A program made the position numbers and the translations under genes. The notes below the pieces were generated by a model that saw only the letters and a program-made list of their open reading frames with translations, searched no databases and was not told the DNA's origin. A DNA stretch of 64,000 bases from Sulfurimicrobium sp964384915. Lineage in GTDB: Bacteria > Pseudomonadota > Gammaproteobacteria > Burkholderiales > Sulfuricellaceae. The stretch spans positions 68,219 through 132,218 of the forward strand of contig CAYLMA010000006.1 of the NCBI GenBank assembly GCA_964384915.1, written 5' to 3'. The first letter of the stretch is position 1; the number at the start of each line of letters is the position of its first letter. Shown piece by piece: positions 32,430-40,729 of this stretch.

Positions 32430-32912
32430 ATGAAAAAGCAAGCAGGCTTCACCCTGATCGAACTGGTGGTGGTCATCATCATTCTGGGTATCCTGGCTGC
32501 CATTGCCCTGCCGAAATTCGCCGACATGCAGGCGCAGGCCCGCATCGCCAAGATGAACGGCGCGCTGGGCGCGATGAAATCGGCGGCGGCGATGTCGCAT
32601 GGATTGCTGCTGGCGAACGGCTACCCGGCGGATTACAACGGCAACCCAGGCTCAACCCCGCCGGCCGGACCGGATATCAACATCGAGGGAACAGATGTGG
32701 TCTATGTGAACGGTTACCCTGACGATGCCAGCATCGCCGCGCTGGCTGGGATTGCTGCGCCCGATTACGTGATTGCCCCGCTGGCGGGGAACACCGAGGG
32801 CATCCAGGCAGACGCCAACCATGCCACCTGCCAGGTCATCTACACCGAGGCCGCATTGGGTTTCCAGCCAAGCTATGACATTACCGGCCTGACCATAGCG
32901 AACTGCGACTAA
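32430..32912 (+). CDS. mshB: MSHA pilin-like protein MshB
   Basis: A 160-aa type IV prepilin: leader MKKQAG, then FTLIELVVVIIILGILAAIA, a classic type IVa N-terminal helix with Glu5. Two cysteines late in the protein (ATCQV near 138 and ANCD at the end) could close a D-region disulfide loop. It precedes the MshA-like gene as in other MSHA operons. ATG 32430 has GGGAAGAA upstream. It could equally be the major pilin; assignment to mshB rests on order. Confidence 0.85.
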   Translation: MKKQAGFTLIELVVVIIILGILAAIALPKFADMQAQARIAKMNGALGAMKSAAAMSHGLLLANGYPADYNGNPGSTPPAGPDINIEGTDVVYVNGYPDDASIAALAGIAAPDYVIAPLAGNTEGIQADANHATCQVIYTEAALGFQPSYDITGLTIANCD

Positions 32913-32955
32913 AGCAAGCGTTTTATTTTTTTATATTGAACAGGAGAGGAAGAAA

Positions 32956-33381
32956 ATGTACAGCAAGCAAAAAGGTTTTACCCTGATTGAACTGGTGGTG
33001 GTGATCGTGATCCTCGGCATTCTGGCCGCAACGGCGCTGCCGAAGTTTGTGGATTTAACAACTGATGCCACGAAGGCGGCTGCCCAGGGTTTTGCTGGAG
33101 CGATTTCGGGTGGAAATGCCATCAACTATTCTACCTATTTAGCGCGTCGCACCGTTCTGGATGGCTCGGTCGCAACCACAGGTGTGGTTGATACATCGGG
33201 TGGATGCACTCTTGCCACGGCAAATGCATTGCTGCAAACAGCAATGCCAACTTCTAATCCGGCCTACGAAGTTACTACGGCTGCTGCTTCCACTGCGATG
33301 GGAGCTAACGTGACTTGTACCCTGCGTGCCGGTGGCACAGGGGCTCCGACAGCAACTTTCACCCTCACTGGAGCAAAGTAA
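32956..33381 (+). CDS. mshA: MSHA major pilin-like protein MshA
   Basis: A 141-aa type IV prepilin with leader MYSKQKG and FTLIELVVVIVILGILAAT. The globular part is Ser/Thr/Ala-rich with cysteines in GGCTLA (about 76) and VTCTLR (about 117) that can form the pilin disulfide. The downstream codons look more A+T-rich than neighbouring msh genes, as is common for surface-exposed pilins. A strong terminator at 33453-33485 suggests the two pilin genes form a high-abundance transcript. Preceded by GGAGAGGAAG. Confidence 0.88.
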   Translation: MYSKQKGFTLIELVVVIVILGILAATALPKFVDLTTDATKAAAQGFAGAISGGNAINYSTYLARRTVLDGSVATTGVVDTSGGCTLATANALLQTAMPTSNPAYEVTTAAASTAMGANVTCTLRAGGTGAPTATFTLTGAK

Positions 33382-33423
33382 TAGTCAAAAAAGTAGGCTC
33401 CATTTGTTTGAAACAAAGGGGGG

Positions 33424-33500
33424 CGAAATGGGGTCAGACCCCTGTTGTTTGAAAAGGGGCACTTTCGTGCCCCTTTGTTTCTTGTCCGAAATGGGGTCAG
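33424..33500. repeat. Two direct copies of CGAAATGGGGTCAG flanking the post-mshA terminator
   Basis: CGAAATGGGGTCAG occurs at 33424-33437 and 33487-33500. Each copy is followed by R-CCCC, so each contains a small palindrome (GGGGTC-A-GACCCC in the first). They flank the terminator hairpin and lie just before the DUF433 gene. Confidence 0.75.
33453..33485 (+). terminator. Rho-independent terminator after mshA
   Basis: AAAGGGGCAC-TTTC-GTGCCCCTTT (33453-33476) is a perfect 10-bp stem with a tetraloop, followed by GTTTCTTG. It separates the pilin transcript from the downstream genes. Confidence 0.85.
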
Positions 33501-33532
33501 GCCCCCATTCTCCAAAAAAGGAGGTATTGACT

Positions 33533-33772
33533 ATGGCACAAACCACACCTTCTGGTCGCATTACCGTTGACGCGGAAATCTGCCATGGCAAACCGTGCAT
33601 ACGTGGCTTGCGTTATCCCGTCGAGAGTGTATTGGAGTGGCTGGCCAGCGGAATGACCATCGACGATATACTGTCCGATTACGAAGATCTGGAGCGGGAA
33701 GATATTCTTGCGGTCCTGGGCTTTGCTGCACGGCTGGCTCATGTAAAAAGGCTGGAAAAACTGGCGGCATGA
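33533..33772 (+). CDS. DUF433 family protein, putative antitoxin
   Basis: A 79-aa protein with the DUF433 pattern RITVDAEICHGKPCIRGLRY near residues 9-28 and VLEWLASGMTIDDILSDYED near 33-52, a predicted helix-turn-helix-like domain. DUF433 proteins are regularly paired with DUF5615 PIN-like proteins and treated as VapBC-like antitoxins. The Shine-Dalgarno AAGGAGG is the strongest in this region. The stop overlaps the next start (ATGA). The pair interrupts the msh operon between mshA and mshC. Confidence 0.88.
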   Translation: MAQTTPSGRITVDAEICHGKPCIRGLRYPVESVLEWLASGMTIDDILSDYEDLEREDILAVLGFAARLAHVKRLEKLAA

Positions 33773-34122
33773 AGCTTCTTGTCGATGCCCAGCTGCCAAG
33801 ACGGTTCTGCTTGTGGCTTAACGTTGCGGGGCATGATGCCGTGCATACACTGGATCTGCCGAAAGGCAACCGGACTTCCGACAGCGAAATTATCGATATT
33901 GCCGATCAGGAAGATCGGATTGTCGTCACCAAGGACGATGATTTCGTCCAATCCGTTCTGCTTGCCGGCAGGCCGCCAAAATTGCTCCTGGTCGCCACGG
34001 GAAATATCAGCAACATCGAACTGGAAAGACTGGTAAGCGCCAATCTGGCCATGATCACGCATGCTTTTGAGATGCACCGGTTTATAGAACTCGGAAGTGA
34101 ATCGCTGGTGACCCATGAATAG
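33769..34122 (+). CDS. DUF5615 family PIN-like protein, putative toxin
   Basis: A 117-aa protein: MKLLVDAQLPRRFCLWL at the N-terminus, SDSEIIDIADQEDRIVVTKD near 42-61 and DDDFVQSVLL following. The conserved Asp residues (D6, the SDSE acidic patch and TKDDDF) fit the DUF5615/Mut7-C PIN-like fold, presumed RNase toxins. It is coupled to the DUF433 gene by ATGA overlap and its 3' end overlaps the mshC start by 8 bases, so mshC translation may be coupled to it. Toxic activity is inferred. Confidence 0.87.
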   Translation: MKLLVDAQLPRRFCLWLNVAGHDAVHTLDLPKGNRTSDSEIIDIADQEDRIVVTKDDDFVQSVLLAGRPPKLLLVATGNISNIELERLVSANLAMITHAFEMHRFIELGSESLVTHE

Positions 34123-34678
34123 GCAGCCAACGAGTGAAGGAAAGTGGACTCTTCCCCCCCCTTTTTTTTGCATGTTGCCGAGAGGCGCCGGCGGCTTCTC
34201 CTCGGCCGCTGTGGCCGGGGGCTTCACGCTGGTTGAACTGGTGGTCATCCTGATCATCATCGGCGTGCTGGCCGTGGCGGCCTTGCCCCGGTTTTTTGAT
34301 CGCACGGACTTCGATGCGCGGGGTTTCTTCGATGCCACCACGTCTGCATTGCGTTATGCGCAAAAAACCGCGGTGGCTCAACGTCGTCTGGTGTGCGTGG
34401 CTTTCAGCCCAGCGGGCGCGGTGCCCACCAGCGTGACGCTGAGAGTCGCGTCTACCTTTGGCGCGGCGGGATGCGATACCGACCTCGCCGGCCCCACCGG
34501 TGCGGCGCCTTACCAGATCGTTGCGCCAAGCGGCGTCGCCTTTTCCTCCTCGCCGGCCTATCCGGCTGATTTCCAGTTCCTTCCTTCCGGCAATGCCAGC
34601 GCAGACCGGAATTTTGGCGTCACCGGCTACACGGGTGGTTCCATTGTTGTCGTGGCGGCGACCGGCTATGTTTACTAG
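34115..34678 (+). CDS. mshC: MSHA minor pilin MshC, with a long leader containing a homopolymer tract
   Basis: A 187-aa prepilin. The membrane helix GGFTLVELVVILIIIGVLAV starts at residue 35, so the leader would be 36 residues if translation begins at ATG 34115, which overlaps the DUF5615 stop. The DNA for leader codons 13-18 is eight C followed by eight T (34154-34169). A second ATG at 34172 would give a 17-residue leader but has no Shine-Dalgarno. The mature part has a GspH-like minor pilin look (RRLVCVAFSPAGAVP near 92). MshC is a probable minor or tip-complex subunit. Confidence 0.85.
   Translation: MNRQPTSEGKWTLPPPFFCMLPRGAGGFSSAAVAGGFTLVELVVILIIIGVLAVAALPRFFDRTDFDARGFFDATTSALRYAQKTAVAQRRLVCVAFSPAGAVPTSVTLRVASTFGAAGCDTDLAGPTGAAPYQIVAPSGVAFSSSPAYPADFQFLPSGNASADRNFGVTGYTGGSIVVVAATGYVY
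34154..34169. repeat. Homopolymer tract C8T8 in the mshC leader
   Basis: Eight consecutive C (34154-34161) are followed by eight consecutive T (34162-34169). With the 34115 start the tract is inside the coding sequence, so any change not divisible by three would shift frame before the mature pilin. Confidence 0.9.
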
Positions 34679-35249
34679 ATTGCGCCAGGCAGGCATCTCA
34701 CTGATCGAGCTGGTGATTTTCATCGTCATCGTCAGCGTGGCCGTTGCCGGCGTCCTGTCGGTTTTCAGTACCGCAGTGAAGAGCAGCGCGGACCCGATGA
34801 TCCGCAAGCAGGCCATCGCCATCGCCGAATCGCTGCTGACCGAGGTCGAGTCGCAGGCGTTTACCTGGTGCGACCCGCAGGACGCCAATGTGCTGACGGC
34901 AACCAGCGCTGCCGGCTGCGCCGTGGCCGCCAATGACCAGAACAAGGGCGGCGCGGCGCTGACCTCTCCAACCCCAGGTACGGAGACGCGTTATTCCGCC
35001 GCCACCCCCTTCGACAATGTGGCTGATTATGGCGGATTCAGCAAAGCCGATATCGATGACGTGACCGGCGGCAACGTGATTACCGGCTACACGGCCAGCG
35101 TTGCTATCACACGGGCTGGCGGCATCGCCCCTTTTGCCGCGCTGCCCGCCGATGCGGTGCTGAGAATTGATGTGACCGTGAGCGGCAATGGCGAAAGTGT
35201 GACCCTCACTGGATACCGCTTGCGCTATGCCCCCAGGGCTGCCGGGTGA
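34668..35249 (+). CDS. mshD: MSHA minor pilin MshD
   Basis: A 193-aa prepilin: leader MFTRLRQAG, then ISLIELVIFIVIVSVAVAGV. The ectodomain includes AIAESLLTEVESQAFTWC near 48-65, the GspI/MshD-like segment after the helix, and several cysteines. It overlaps the mshC end by 11 bases and precedes mshO by 7, in the standard C-D-O-P order. It probably belongs to the pilus-priming minor pilin complex. Confidence 0.9.
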   Translation: MFTRLRQAGISLIELVIFIVIVSVAVAGVLSVFSTAVKSSADPMIRKQAIAIAESLLTEVESQAFTWCDPQDANVLTATSAAGCAVAANDQNKGGAALTSPTPGTETRYSAATPFDNVADYGGFSKADIDDVTGGNVITGYTASVAITRAGGIAPFAALPADAVLRIDVTVSGNGESVTLTGYRLRYAPRAAG

Positions 35250-35256
35250 TGAAACA

Positions 35257-36117
35257 ATGACGCAGATGACGTATTTCCGGCGAAGCCGTAAGAGCCTTCG
35301 CCATGCTTACAAACGAGACTTCGTCTCGAACAACGCATGCAATGGTTTCACCCTGGTCGAGGCGGTCATCGTTATCGTGATCACCGGTATTGTTGCCGGC
35401 ATGGTAGCGGTGTTCATCAAGGCGCCGGTGGACGCGTATTTCGACACCCAGCGCCGGGCCGAATTGACCGACATTGCCGATACCACTTTACGGCGCATGG
35501 CGCGGGACATTCATCGCGCCCTCCCGAACAGCGTGAGGGTCAGCGGCAATTACCTGGAATTCATTCCCCTCAAGGGTGCGGGGCGCTACCGGGCCGAGGC
35601 GGGCACGGCGGCGGGTGACGATCCGCTCGACTTTGACCTTGCGGCGGATTCCTTCGACGTGCTTGGACCGGCGGTTCCGCTGGCGGCGACCGGGGATAGT
35701 GTCGTGATCTACAATCTGGGCATTTCCGGCTCCGATGCCTACGAGGCAACCAGCCGCCGCGCCGCCACGCCCAGCGGCGCAAAAATCTCCTTCACCGGCG
35801 GCCCTTTCCCCCTTGCTTCTCCCGGCAGCCGCTTCCAGGTGGTCGGCACGGCGGCAACTTACGAATGCGCCCCGGACCCGGTTACGCCCGCCAATGGCTT
35901 TCTGCGCCGCTATTCCGGGTATGCAATCCAGGCTGTACAGCCCGCACCGCCCGGAGGGACTCCGGCCATCCTCGCCTCCAACGTCACGGCATGCAGCATG
36001 GAGTACACCTCCGGAGTCCTGCAACGCCAGGGCCTGGTGTCCATCCGCCTCGCCATCTCCCGCGACGGCGAAACGGTGACGCTGCAACATCAGGTCAACG
36101 TGGACAACACGCCATGA
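35257..36117 (+). CDS. mshO: MSHA minor pilin MshO
   Basis: A 286-aa prepilin, the GspJ-like large minor pilin. The membrane helix is NGFTLVEAVIVIVITGIVAG with the cleavage glycine near residue 30. RRMARDIHRALPNSVRV near 83 is the conserved MshO/GspJ block. The leader of about 30 residues is unusually long and basic; its DNA (35278-35345) contains nested hairpins such as CGAGAC-TTC-GTCTCG and may be repeat-derived. I chose ATG 35257; ATG 35266 is possible. Confidence 0.88.
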   Translation: MTQMTYFRRSRKSLRHAYKRDFVSNNACNGFTLVEAVIVIVITGIVAGMVAVFIKAPVDAYFDTQRRAELTDIADTTLRRMARDIHRALPNSVRVSGNYLEFIPLKGAGRYRAEAGTAAGDDPLDFDLAADSFDVLGPAVPLAATGDSVVIYNLGISGSDAYEATSRRAATPSGAKISFTGGPFPLASPGSRFQVVGTAATYECAPDPVTPANGFLRRYSGYAIQAVQPAPPGGTPAILASNVTACSMEYTSGVLQRQGLVSIRLAISRDGETVTLQHQVNVDNTP

Positions 36118-36668
36118 AGCCGACCCCGCTTGATTGCCGCTTTCGACAAGCCATGGCGCATGGAAGCCAGCACGGTTTCACCATCGTATCTGCCATTTTT
36201 CTGCTGGTCGTGCTGGCTTCGCTGGGGGCCTTCATCGTGAACATTTCCACCACCCAGAGCATCACTTCGGCACAGGATTTGCAGGGTTCCCGCGCCTACC
36301 ACGCAGCGCGTGCCGGGCTGGAATGGGGTCTTTATCAGGTGCTGGACCCACTCAATACCACGGTTGTGCTGCCTGCAAGCCCCAGTTGGCCCAACATGCC
36401 GGACTGCCCTGCGGATACAACCATGATTGTCGAGGGTTTCAGTGTGTCCGTGCGTTGCGTTCGTTTCCCCTCCGGCGCGGCTGGCCCCGGCGGCCCGCCG
36501 GTCTACAATGAGGCGGGAGCGGGCCGTTCCATCGTGGTGTACGAGCTGACCGCCACTGCCAGCAGTGGCGCGGTGGGTTCGATGGGTTTTGTGGAGCGTA
36601 GCGTATCCGCGACAGTGAACAAATGCCGGGCAGCGGATGGAGCTGCGCCGTTGTATGAATGCTGGTGA
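36114..36668 (+). CDS. mshP: MSHA biogenesis protein MshP
   Basis: A 184-aa minor pilin-like protein. The cleavage region QHGFTIVSAIFLLVVLASLG lacks the usual Glu5 (Ser instead), as is typical for MshP/PilX-GspK-type subunits. The block SRAYHAARAGLEWGLYQVL near 59-77 is the conserved PilX/MshP signature. Two cysteine-containing loops follow. It overlaps mshO by ATGA and ends 16 bases before mshQ. Confidence 0.88.
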   Translation: MKPTPLDCRFRQAMAHGSQHGFTIVSAIFLLVVLASLGAFIVNISTTQSITSAQDLQGSRAYHAARAGLEWGLYQVLDPLNTTVVLPASPSWPNMPDCPADTTMIVEGFSVSVRCVRFPSGAAGPGGPPVYNEAGAGRSIVVYELTATASSGAVGSMGFVERSVSATVNKCRAADGAAPLYECW

Positions 36669-36684
36669 GAAACCGGGGGTGACA

Positions 36685-39600
36685 ATGAATTACGCGATTA
36701 AGCTATTGACGGTGGTGCTGATGTCCATATCGGGAAACCTGCATGCTGCAGTCACCGAAATGAATTCAACTGGCGGCACCAGCGCGACCAATGGCTTGCA
36801 TTTCTACCTGGAAGACACCAGCAAGTTGCAGGTCAGGCGCCTCAACAATACGGGCCAGGTGTATTTGCCAACGGCAATCCCGCCCAGCACCAGTCTGGAC
36901 AATGGGATTTTCCTGCGCGCCAATGGCGCCCTGTATGGGCCTTCCCATAGTGTTGGCACTGGTGGATTCAGCCCTGGCGCGATGTATGACACTTACAGCA
37001 TATCTGCTGTAAGCCCGGCGAACCCGGCTATCGATGGCATCCCCCAAATAGTGGCCCAGTCACTGGGCCTGACTGCCGGGCCGCAGGTCGATATTCAGTG
37101 GCGCTATACCCGCCCCTACGACTTCATTACCCTGAGCGTGACATTGACCATACCTGCCGGGTATGCGGTTTCAGCAGCCAATCCGGTCAAGTACTACCAT
37201 GTCGTCGATACTTACCTTGGCGGCAGCGATAATGGTTGCGGGGTGATGTTTGTCGACAGCAGCGGCAAACGGATCGTCGGCACCTATCCGCCTGCAACAG
37301 GTACGTCCTGTCCATCCAGCACCAGCATCCCAGCCGGGGTCAGCATTGTGGAATCGTTCCGTGAGCGCAACGGAACGTTTTCTCACTATTGCACCGACAC
37401 GTGGAGCAATTTCTACGATAACAGTTCGCCCTGGAGCGCCTGCGCGCTCAAGAGCAATGTTGCGCTGTCGGACAGCGTATCCACCACTTACCGTGATACC
37501 GGCGTGGGAATCGAATATGACTTTACCGCCGCCGGAACTTATACCTTCAGTTATGATTTCGTGATTGGTTCTCCAACGGTTCCGCCGTACGACCATGTCG
37601 AGATACGGCATGACGGCAGTGGCTCCCTGTGTGCGGAAAACGTGACCGTGTTGGGCTGCCTGTCCTCGACCGTGCCCTGTCCAGCAGGGAGCGAAGTTAC
37701 CGGTGCGTTGAGCGGCACTTTCACACCGTCCGGCGGCACGCCCTCGGTTATCTGGACCCCGGCCAGTTTCAACATTGCGGCAGGCCAGCTGCAAGCATCA
37801 GCCAGCTTTCTGGCCTCAGCACCGGGCGGCACGATCACATTAGGCGCGGTGGGCTTCAGCTCCAATCCGCTCAATGGCGTCAAGTGCTGGAATACGGCCA
37901 CCAGTACGGCCAGCTGCACATTTGTCGTGGCGAACGCGCCGTGCGTTTCCGGTTTCGAGTGCATTGAATCCGGGGTGGCCTACAATAATCTGGCCCTGAC
38001 GCCAACCGCCCGCAATCCCTTGTACACAAAGCCAACAGCAACCAATTTCAAGTTTGATGTCGTGGCGTTGCAATCCAACGGCGCGGTCGCGACTACCTAT
38101 ACCGCGACGCAGAACGTGACGGTCGAGCTTTTCGATGACAGCGCCTCGCCGCAGCCAGCGTGCAGCGCTTATGTCAATCCGGTCGCAAGCCAGGCGATTA
38201 CTTTCGCAGCCAGTGATACAGGACGCAAAACCCTGCCCAATAATTTCAGCTTGAACAAGGCGTACCGCAAGCTCCGCTGCCGGGTTACCGACATTAACAT
38301 CAGTCCCGCGGTACGGGGATGTTCTTCGGATGATTTTACCGTTAGGCCGCAGGCTTTCACCGTTATCTCGCCCAATGCCAATGCGGATGCTTCGGGAAGC
38401 AGCTCTTCCGCAACGCCAATTATTAAAGCGGGGGCAAATTTCGCGCTGGCAGCTGCCGCCGGGGTGGCGGGCTACGATGCGGCGCCCAAGGTTGACCCCA
38501 CAAAGCTTGAATGGCTGAATGTGCCGTCGGGCGGACGGGCTTCGCCTGGAGCCGGGACGGTGACGGGGACCTTTCCCGTCGCCGAGCCCTCTCCTGCCCT
38601 TCCTGCGGTCGCCACCAACAGTGTGGCGACAGGCAGTGCCTTTGCCTACGACGAGGCGGGCTATTTCAGGTTCCAGGCCGGCGGGGTCTATGACGATATC
38701 TTTGCCGTGGATTCCGGCGACCGGGCCAATGGTGATTGCACCAACGATTTTTCCTCGTCCCCTGTTGGCGGGAAGTATGGCTGCAAATTCGGCAATACCG
38801 TGGCCAGCAATTATTTCGGGAGATTTGTCCCGGATCATTTCGCCACCGCTGTTACCCAGGGTTGCGCCACGGGGGGATTCAGCTATTCCGGCCAGCCATT
38901 CAGGGTCACCACGACGGCAAGGAACCTCGCCGGTGGAACCACGCTCAACTATGATGCAGATGCCCCAGGAGGAGTGAATGTTTACGCCAAGGCGGCTACC
39001 CTCTCGGCCTGGGATGCGACTGGAACAACCGCAAACCCCGGGCCCGGCACGCTGACGAACAATGCTATCGCGGCCTCGCTGTTCCGTTCGGGTGTCGCCA
39101 ATACGGCCAATCCTCCAACCATGGCCTCGCCGCTCTATACTTTTACCAATATTAAGACGCTTCCAACTATCGTCAGGTTGCGTGCCACTGATGCTGAGGG
39201 TATAAGCTCGCTCAGGGCGCCACCGTTGCCGGTCACCGAAGGGACAACTGAAGTCCGCAGCGGCCGCCTTCGCCTGCAAAATGTCTATGGCTCTGAACTG
39301 CTGGATTTGCCGGTGCCGCTGGAGGCCCAGTATTGGGTGGGAAATTATTACGCAAGCAATGCAGCGGATAACTGCACCATCATTCCTGCTTCCAGCATCA
39401 TCATGAACAATTATGTTAATAATCTGAGCGCTTGCGAGACGCAACTTTCCCCTATCGGTAATCTGGTTTTCTCAGGGGGCAAGCCAATCACCCCCGGCTT
39501 AACACTGACCAGGCCGGGATCGGGCAATGCAGGTAGCGTGAGTCTTGCGGTCAACATTAGCGCCGCTCCAACAGGGAAGACCTGTATTGGCGCATCTGAG

Positions 39601-39708
39601 TCAAACGCGACGGGCGCAAGCATTCCATGGTTCGGATCCAATCCGGCATCTCGAGCCACCTTCGGTATCTACAAAACGCCCGTCATCTACATGCGTGAGA
39701 ACTACTAA
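36685..39708 (+). CDS. mshQ: MshQ-like large exported protein (DUF6701 family)
   Basis: A 1007-aa Ser/Thr/Gly-rich protein with signal peptide AIKLLTVVLMSISGNLHAA. The N-terminal region has no domain I can name. The latter two-thirds match the DUF6701/MshQ pattern, with beta-rich repeats, scattered cysteine pairs, CSSDDFTVRPQAFTVISP near 550 and GRFVPDHFATAVTQGC near 710. By position it closes the pilin half of the locus. MshQ is often proposed as a tip adhesin; that role is inferred. ATG 36685 follows GGGGGTGACA. No transmembrane anchor is visible at the C-terminus. Confidence 0.87.
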   Translation: MNYAIKLLTVVLMSISGNLHAAVTEMNSTGGTSATNGLHFYLEDTSKLQVRRLNNTGQVYLPTAIPPSTSLDNGIFLRANGALYGPSHSVGTGGFSPGAMYDTYSISAVSPANPAIDGIPQIVAQSLGLTAGPQVDIQWRYTRPYDFITLSVTLTIPAGYAVSAANPVKYYHVVDTYLGGSDNGCGVMFVDSSGKRIVGTYPPATGTSCPSSTSIPAGVSIVESFRERNGTFSHYCTDTWSNFYDNSSPWSACALKSNVALSDSVSTTYRDTGVGIEYDFTAAGTYTFSYDFVIGSPTVPPYDHVEIRHDGSGSLCAENVTVLGCLSSTVPCPAGSEVTGALSGTFTPSGGTPSVIWTPASFNIAAGQLQASASFLASAPGGTITLGAVGFSSNPLNGVKCWNTATSTASCTFVVANAPCVSGFECIESGVAYNNLALTPTARNPLYTKPTATNFKFDVVALQSNGAVATTYTATQNVTVELFDDSASPQPACSAYVNPVASQAITFAASDTGRKTLPNNFSLNKAYRKLRCRVTDINISPAVRGCSSDDFTVRPQAFTVISPNANADASGSSSSATPIIKAGANFALAAAAGVAGYDAAPKVDPTKLEWLNVPSGGRASPGAGTVTGTFPVAEPSPALPAVATNSVATGSAFAYDEAGYFRFQAGGVYDDIFAVDSGDRANGDCTNDFSSSPVGGKYGCKFGNTVASNYFGRFVPDHFATAVTQGCATGGFSYSGQPFRVTTTARNLAGGTTLNYDADAPGGVNVYAKAATLSAWDATGTTANPGPGTLTNNAIAASLFRSGVANTANPPTMASPLYTFTNIKTLPTIVRLRATDAEGISSLRAPPLPVTEGTTEVRSGRLRLQNVYGSELLDLPVPLEAQYWVGNYYASNAADNCTIIPASSIIMNNYVNNLSACETQLSPIGNLVFSGGKPITPGLTLTRPGSGNAGSVSLAVNISAAPTGKTCIGASESNATGASIPWFGSNPASRATFGIYKTPVIYMRENY

Positions 39709-39730
39709 TTTCCACAAGGAATATAATCAA

Positions 39731-39759
39731 TTGACAACAATGACTTATTCATTTAACTT
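39731..39759 (+). promoter_or_regulatory. Putative sigma-70 promoter for mshI-N
   Basis: TTGACA (39731-39736) is a perfect -35 hexamer; at 17 bases a weak -10, TAACTT (39754-39759), follows. GCCGAT-TGTCTG-ATCGGC (39763-39780) is a hairpin just downstream. The gap 39709-39787 separates the two halves of the msh locus. Confidence 0.45.
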
Positions 39760-39787
39760 CAAGCCGATTGTCTGATCGGCCCACTTA

Positions 39788-40729
39788 ATGCCATTTTTCA
39801 CTAAAAAAACACCGGAACCCGGCTGGATGGCCATGCAGCTCACGCCTGAAGGGGTAAGCATGGCCCACGTGCGCCGGGTAACGGACAACAAACCGCTGGT
39901 GACCTTTTGCGCCACTTCCCCGGCGAAGGCAGTGGAGGCGCCTGTTCTGGAAAAGCTGGCCAAGGCGCATCATCTCGACCGCTATAACTGTAGCTTCGTA
40001 CTGAACCCCGGTGAATACCAGATGCTGGTGGTCGAGGCGCCCAATGTCCCTGCAGCCGAACTGAAAACGGCTGTGCGCTGGCGCATCAAGGACATGGTGG
40101 ACTTTGCCGTGGACGATGCCACGGTGGATGTGCTCGACATCCCCTCCGACAAGAACGCACAGTCGCGCAATCGTTCGCTCTATGCAGTGGCGGCGCGTAA
40201 TGAAGTGATCAGGAAGCGCATGGCTGATTTCGATGCTGCCAGGTTGCCGGTTTCCGTGATCGACATTCCCGAACTGGCGCAACGCAATATTGCCAGCCTG
40301 CTGGAAGACAAGGGGCGCGGCATGGCCTTGCTGTCCTTCAACGAGAATGGCGGCCTGCTGACTTTCACTTTCGATGGCGAACTGTATTCATCGCGCCATA
40401 TTGACACACCTATTTCACAGTTAAACCAGCAAGATAGCGAGCAGCGCCAGCGCCATTTCGATCGCATCACCCTGGAACTCCAACGCTCGATGGATCACTT
40501 CGAGCGCCAGTTCAGCTTTATCACCATCAACAAGCTGGTGCTCGCGCCCTTGCCTCCGGAAGTCAATCTTGAAGCGTATCTGGAGACCAATCTGTACCTG
40601 CCGGTTTCCACCCTGAACCTGGATGAAGTTTTCGATTTCTCCACGGTTTCCGGTGCCGGGCCGGCGCAGCGGATGCAATGCTTCCTGGCATTGGGCGCTG
40701 CATTGCGCACAGAGGACACGGCGCAGTGA
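39788..40729 (+). CDS. mshI: MSHA biogenesis protein MshI (PilM-like)
   Basis: A 313-aa cytoplasmic actin-fold protein related to PilM. The N-terminal PEPGWMAMQLTPEGVSMAHV and the middle SLYAVAARNEVIRKRMADFD (about 131-150) match MshI. In type IVa pili PilM binds the N-terminus of PilN; here mshI2 encodes that partner. It starts the second half of the locus and overlaps mshI2 through GTGA. Confidence 0.88.
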   Translation: MPFFTKKTPEPGWMAMQLTPEGVSMAHVRRVTDNKPLVTFCATSPAKAVEAPVLEKLAKAHHLDRYNCSFVLNPGEYQMLVVEAPNVPAAELKTAVRWRIKDMVDFAVDDATVDVLDIPSDKNAQSRNRSLYAVAARNEVIRKRMADFDAARLPVSVIDIPELAQRNIASLLEDKGRGMALLSFNENGGLLTFTFDGELYSSRHIDTPISQLNQQDSEQRQRHFDRITLELQRSMDHFERQFSFITINKLVLAPLPPEVNLEAYLETNLYLPVSTLNLDEVFDFSTVSGAGPAQRMQCFLALGAALRTEDTAQ

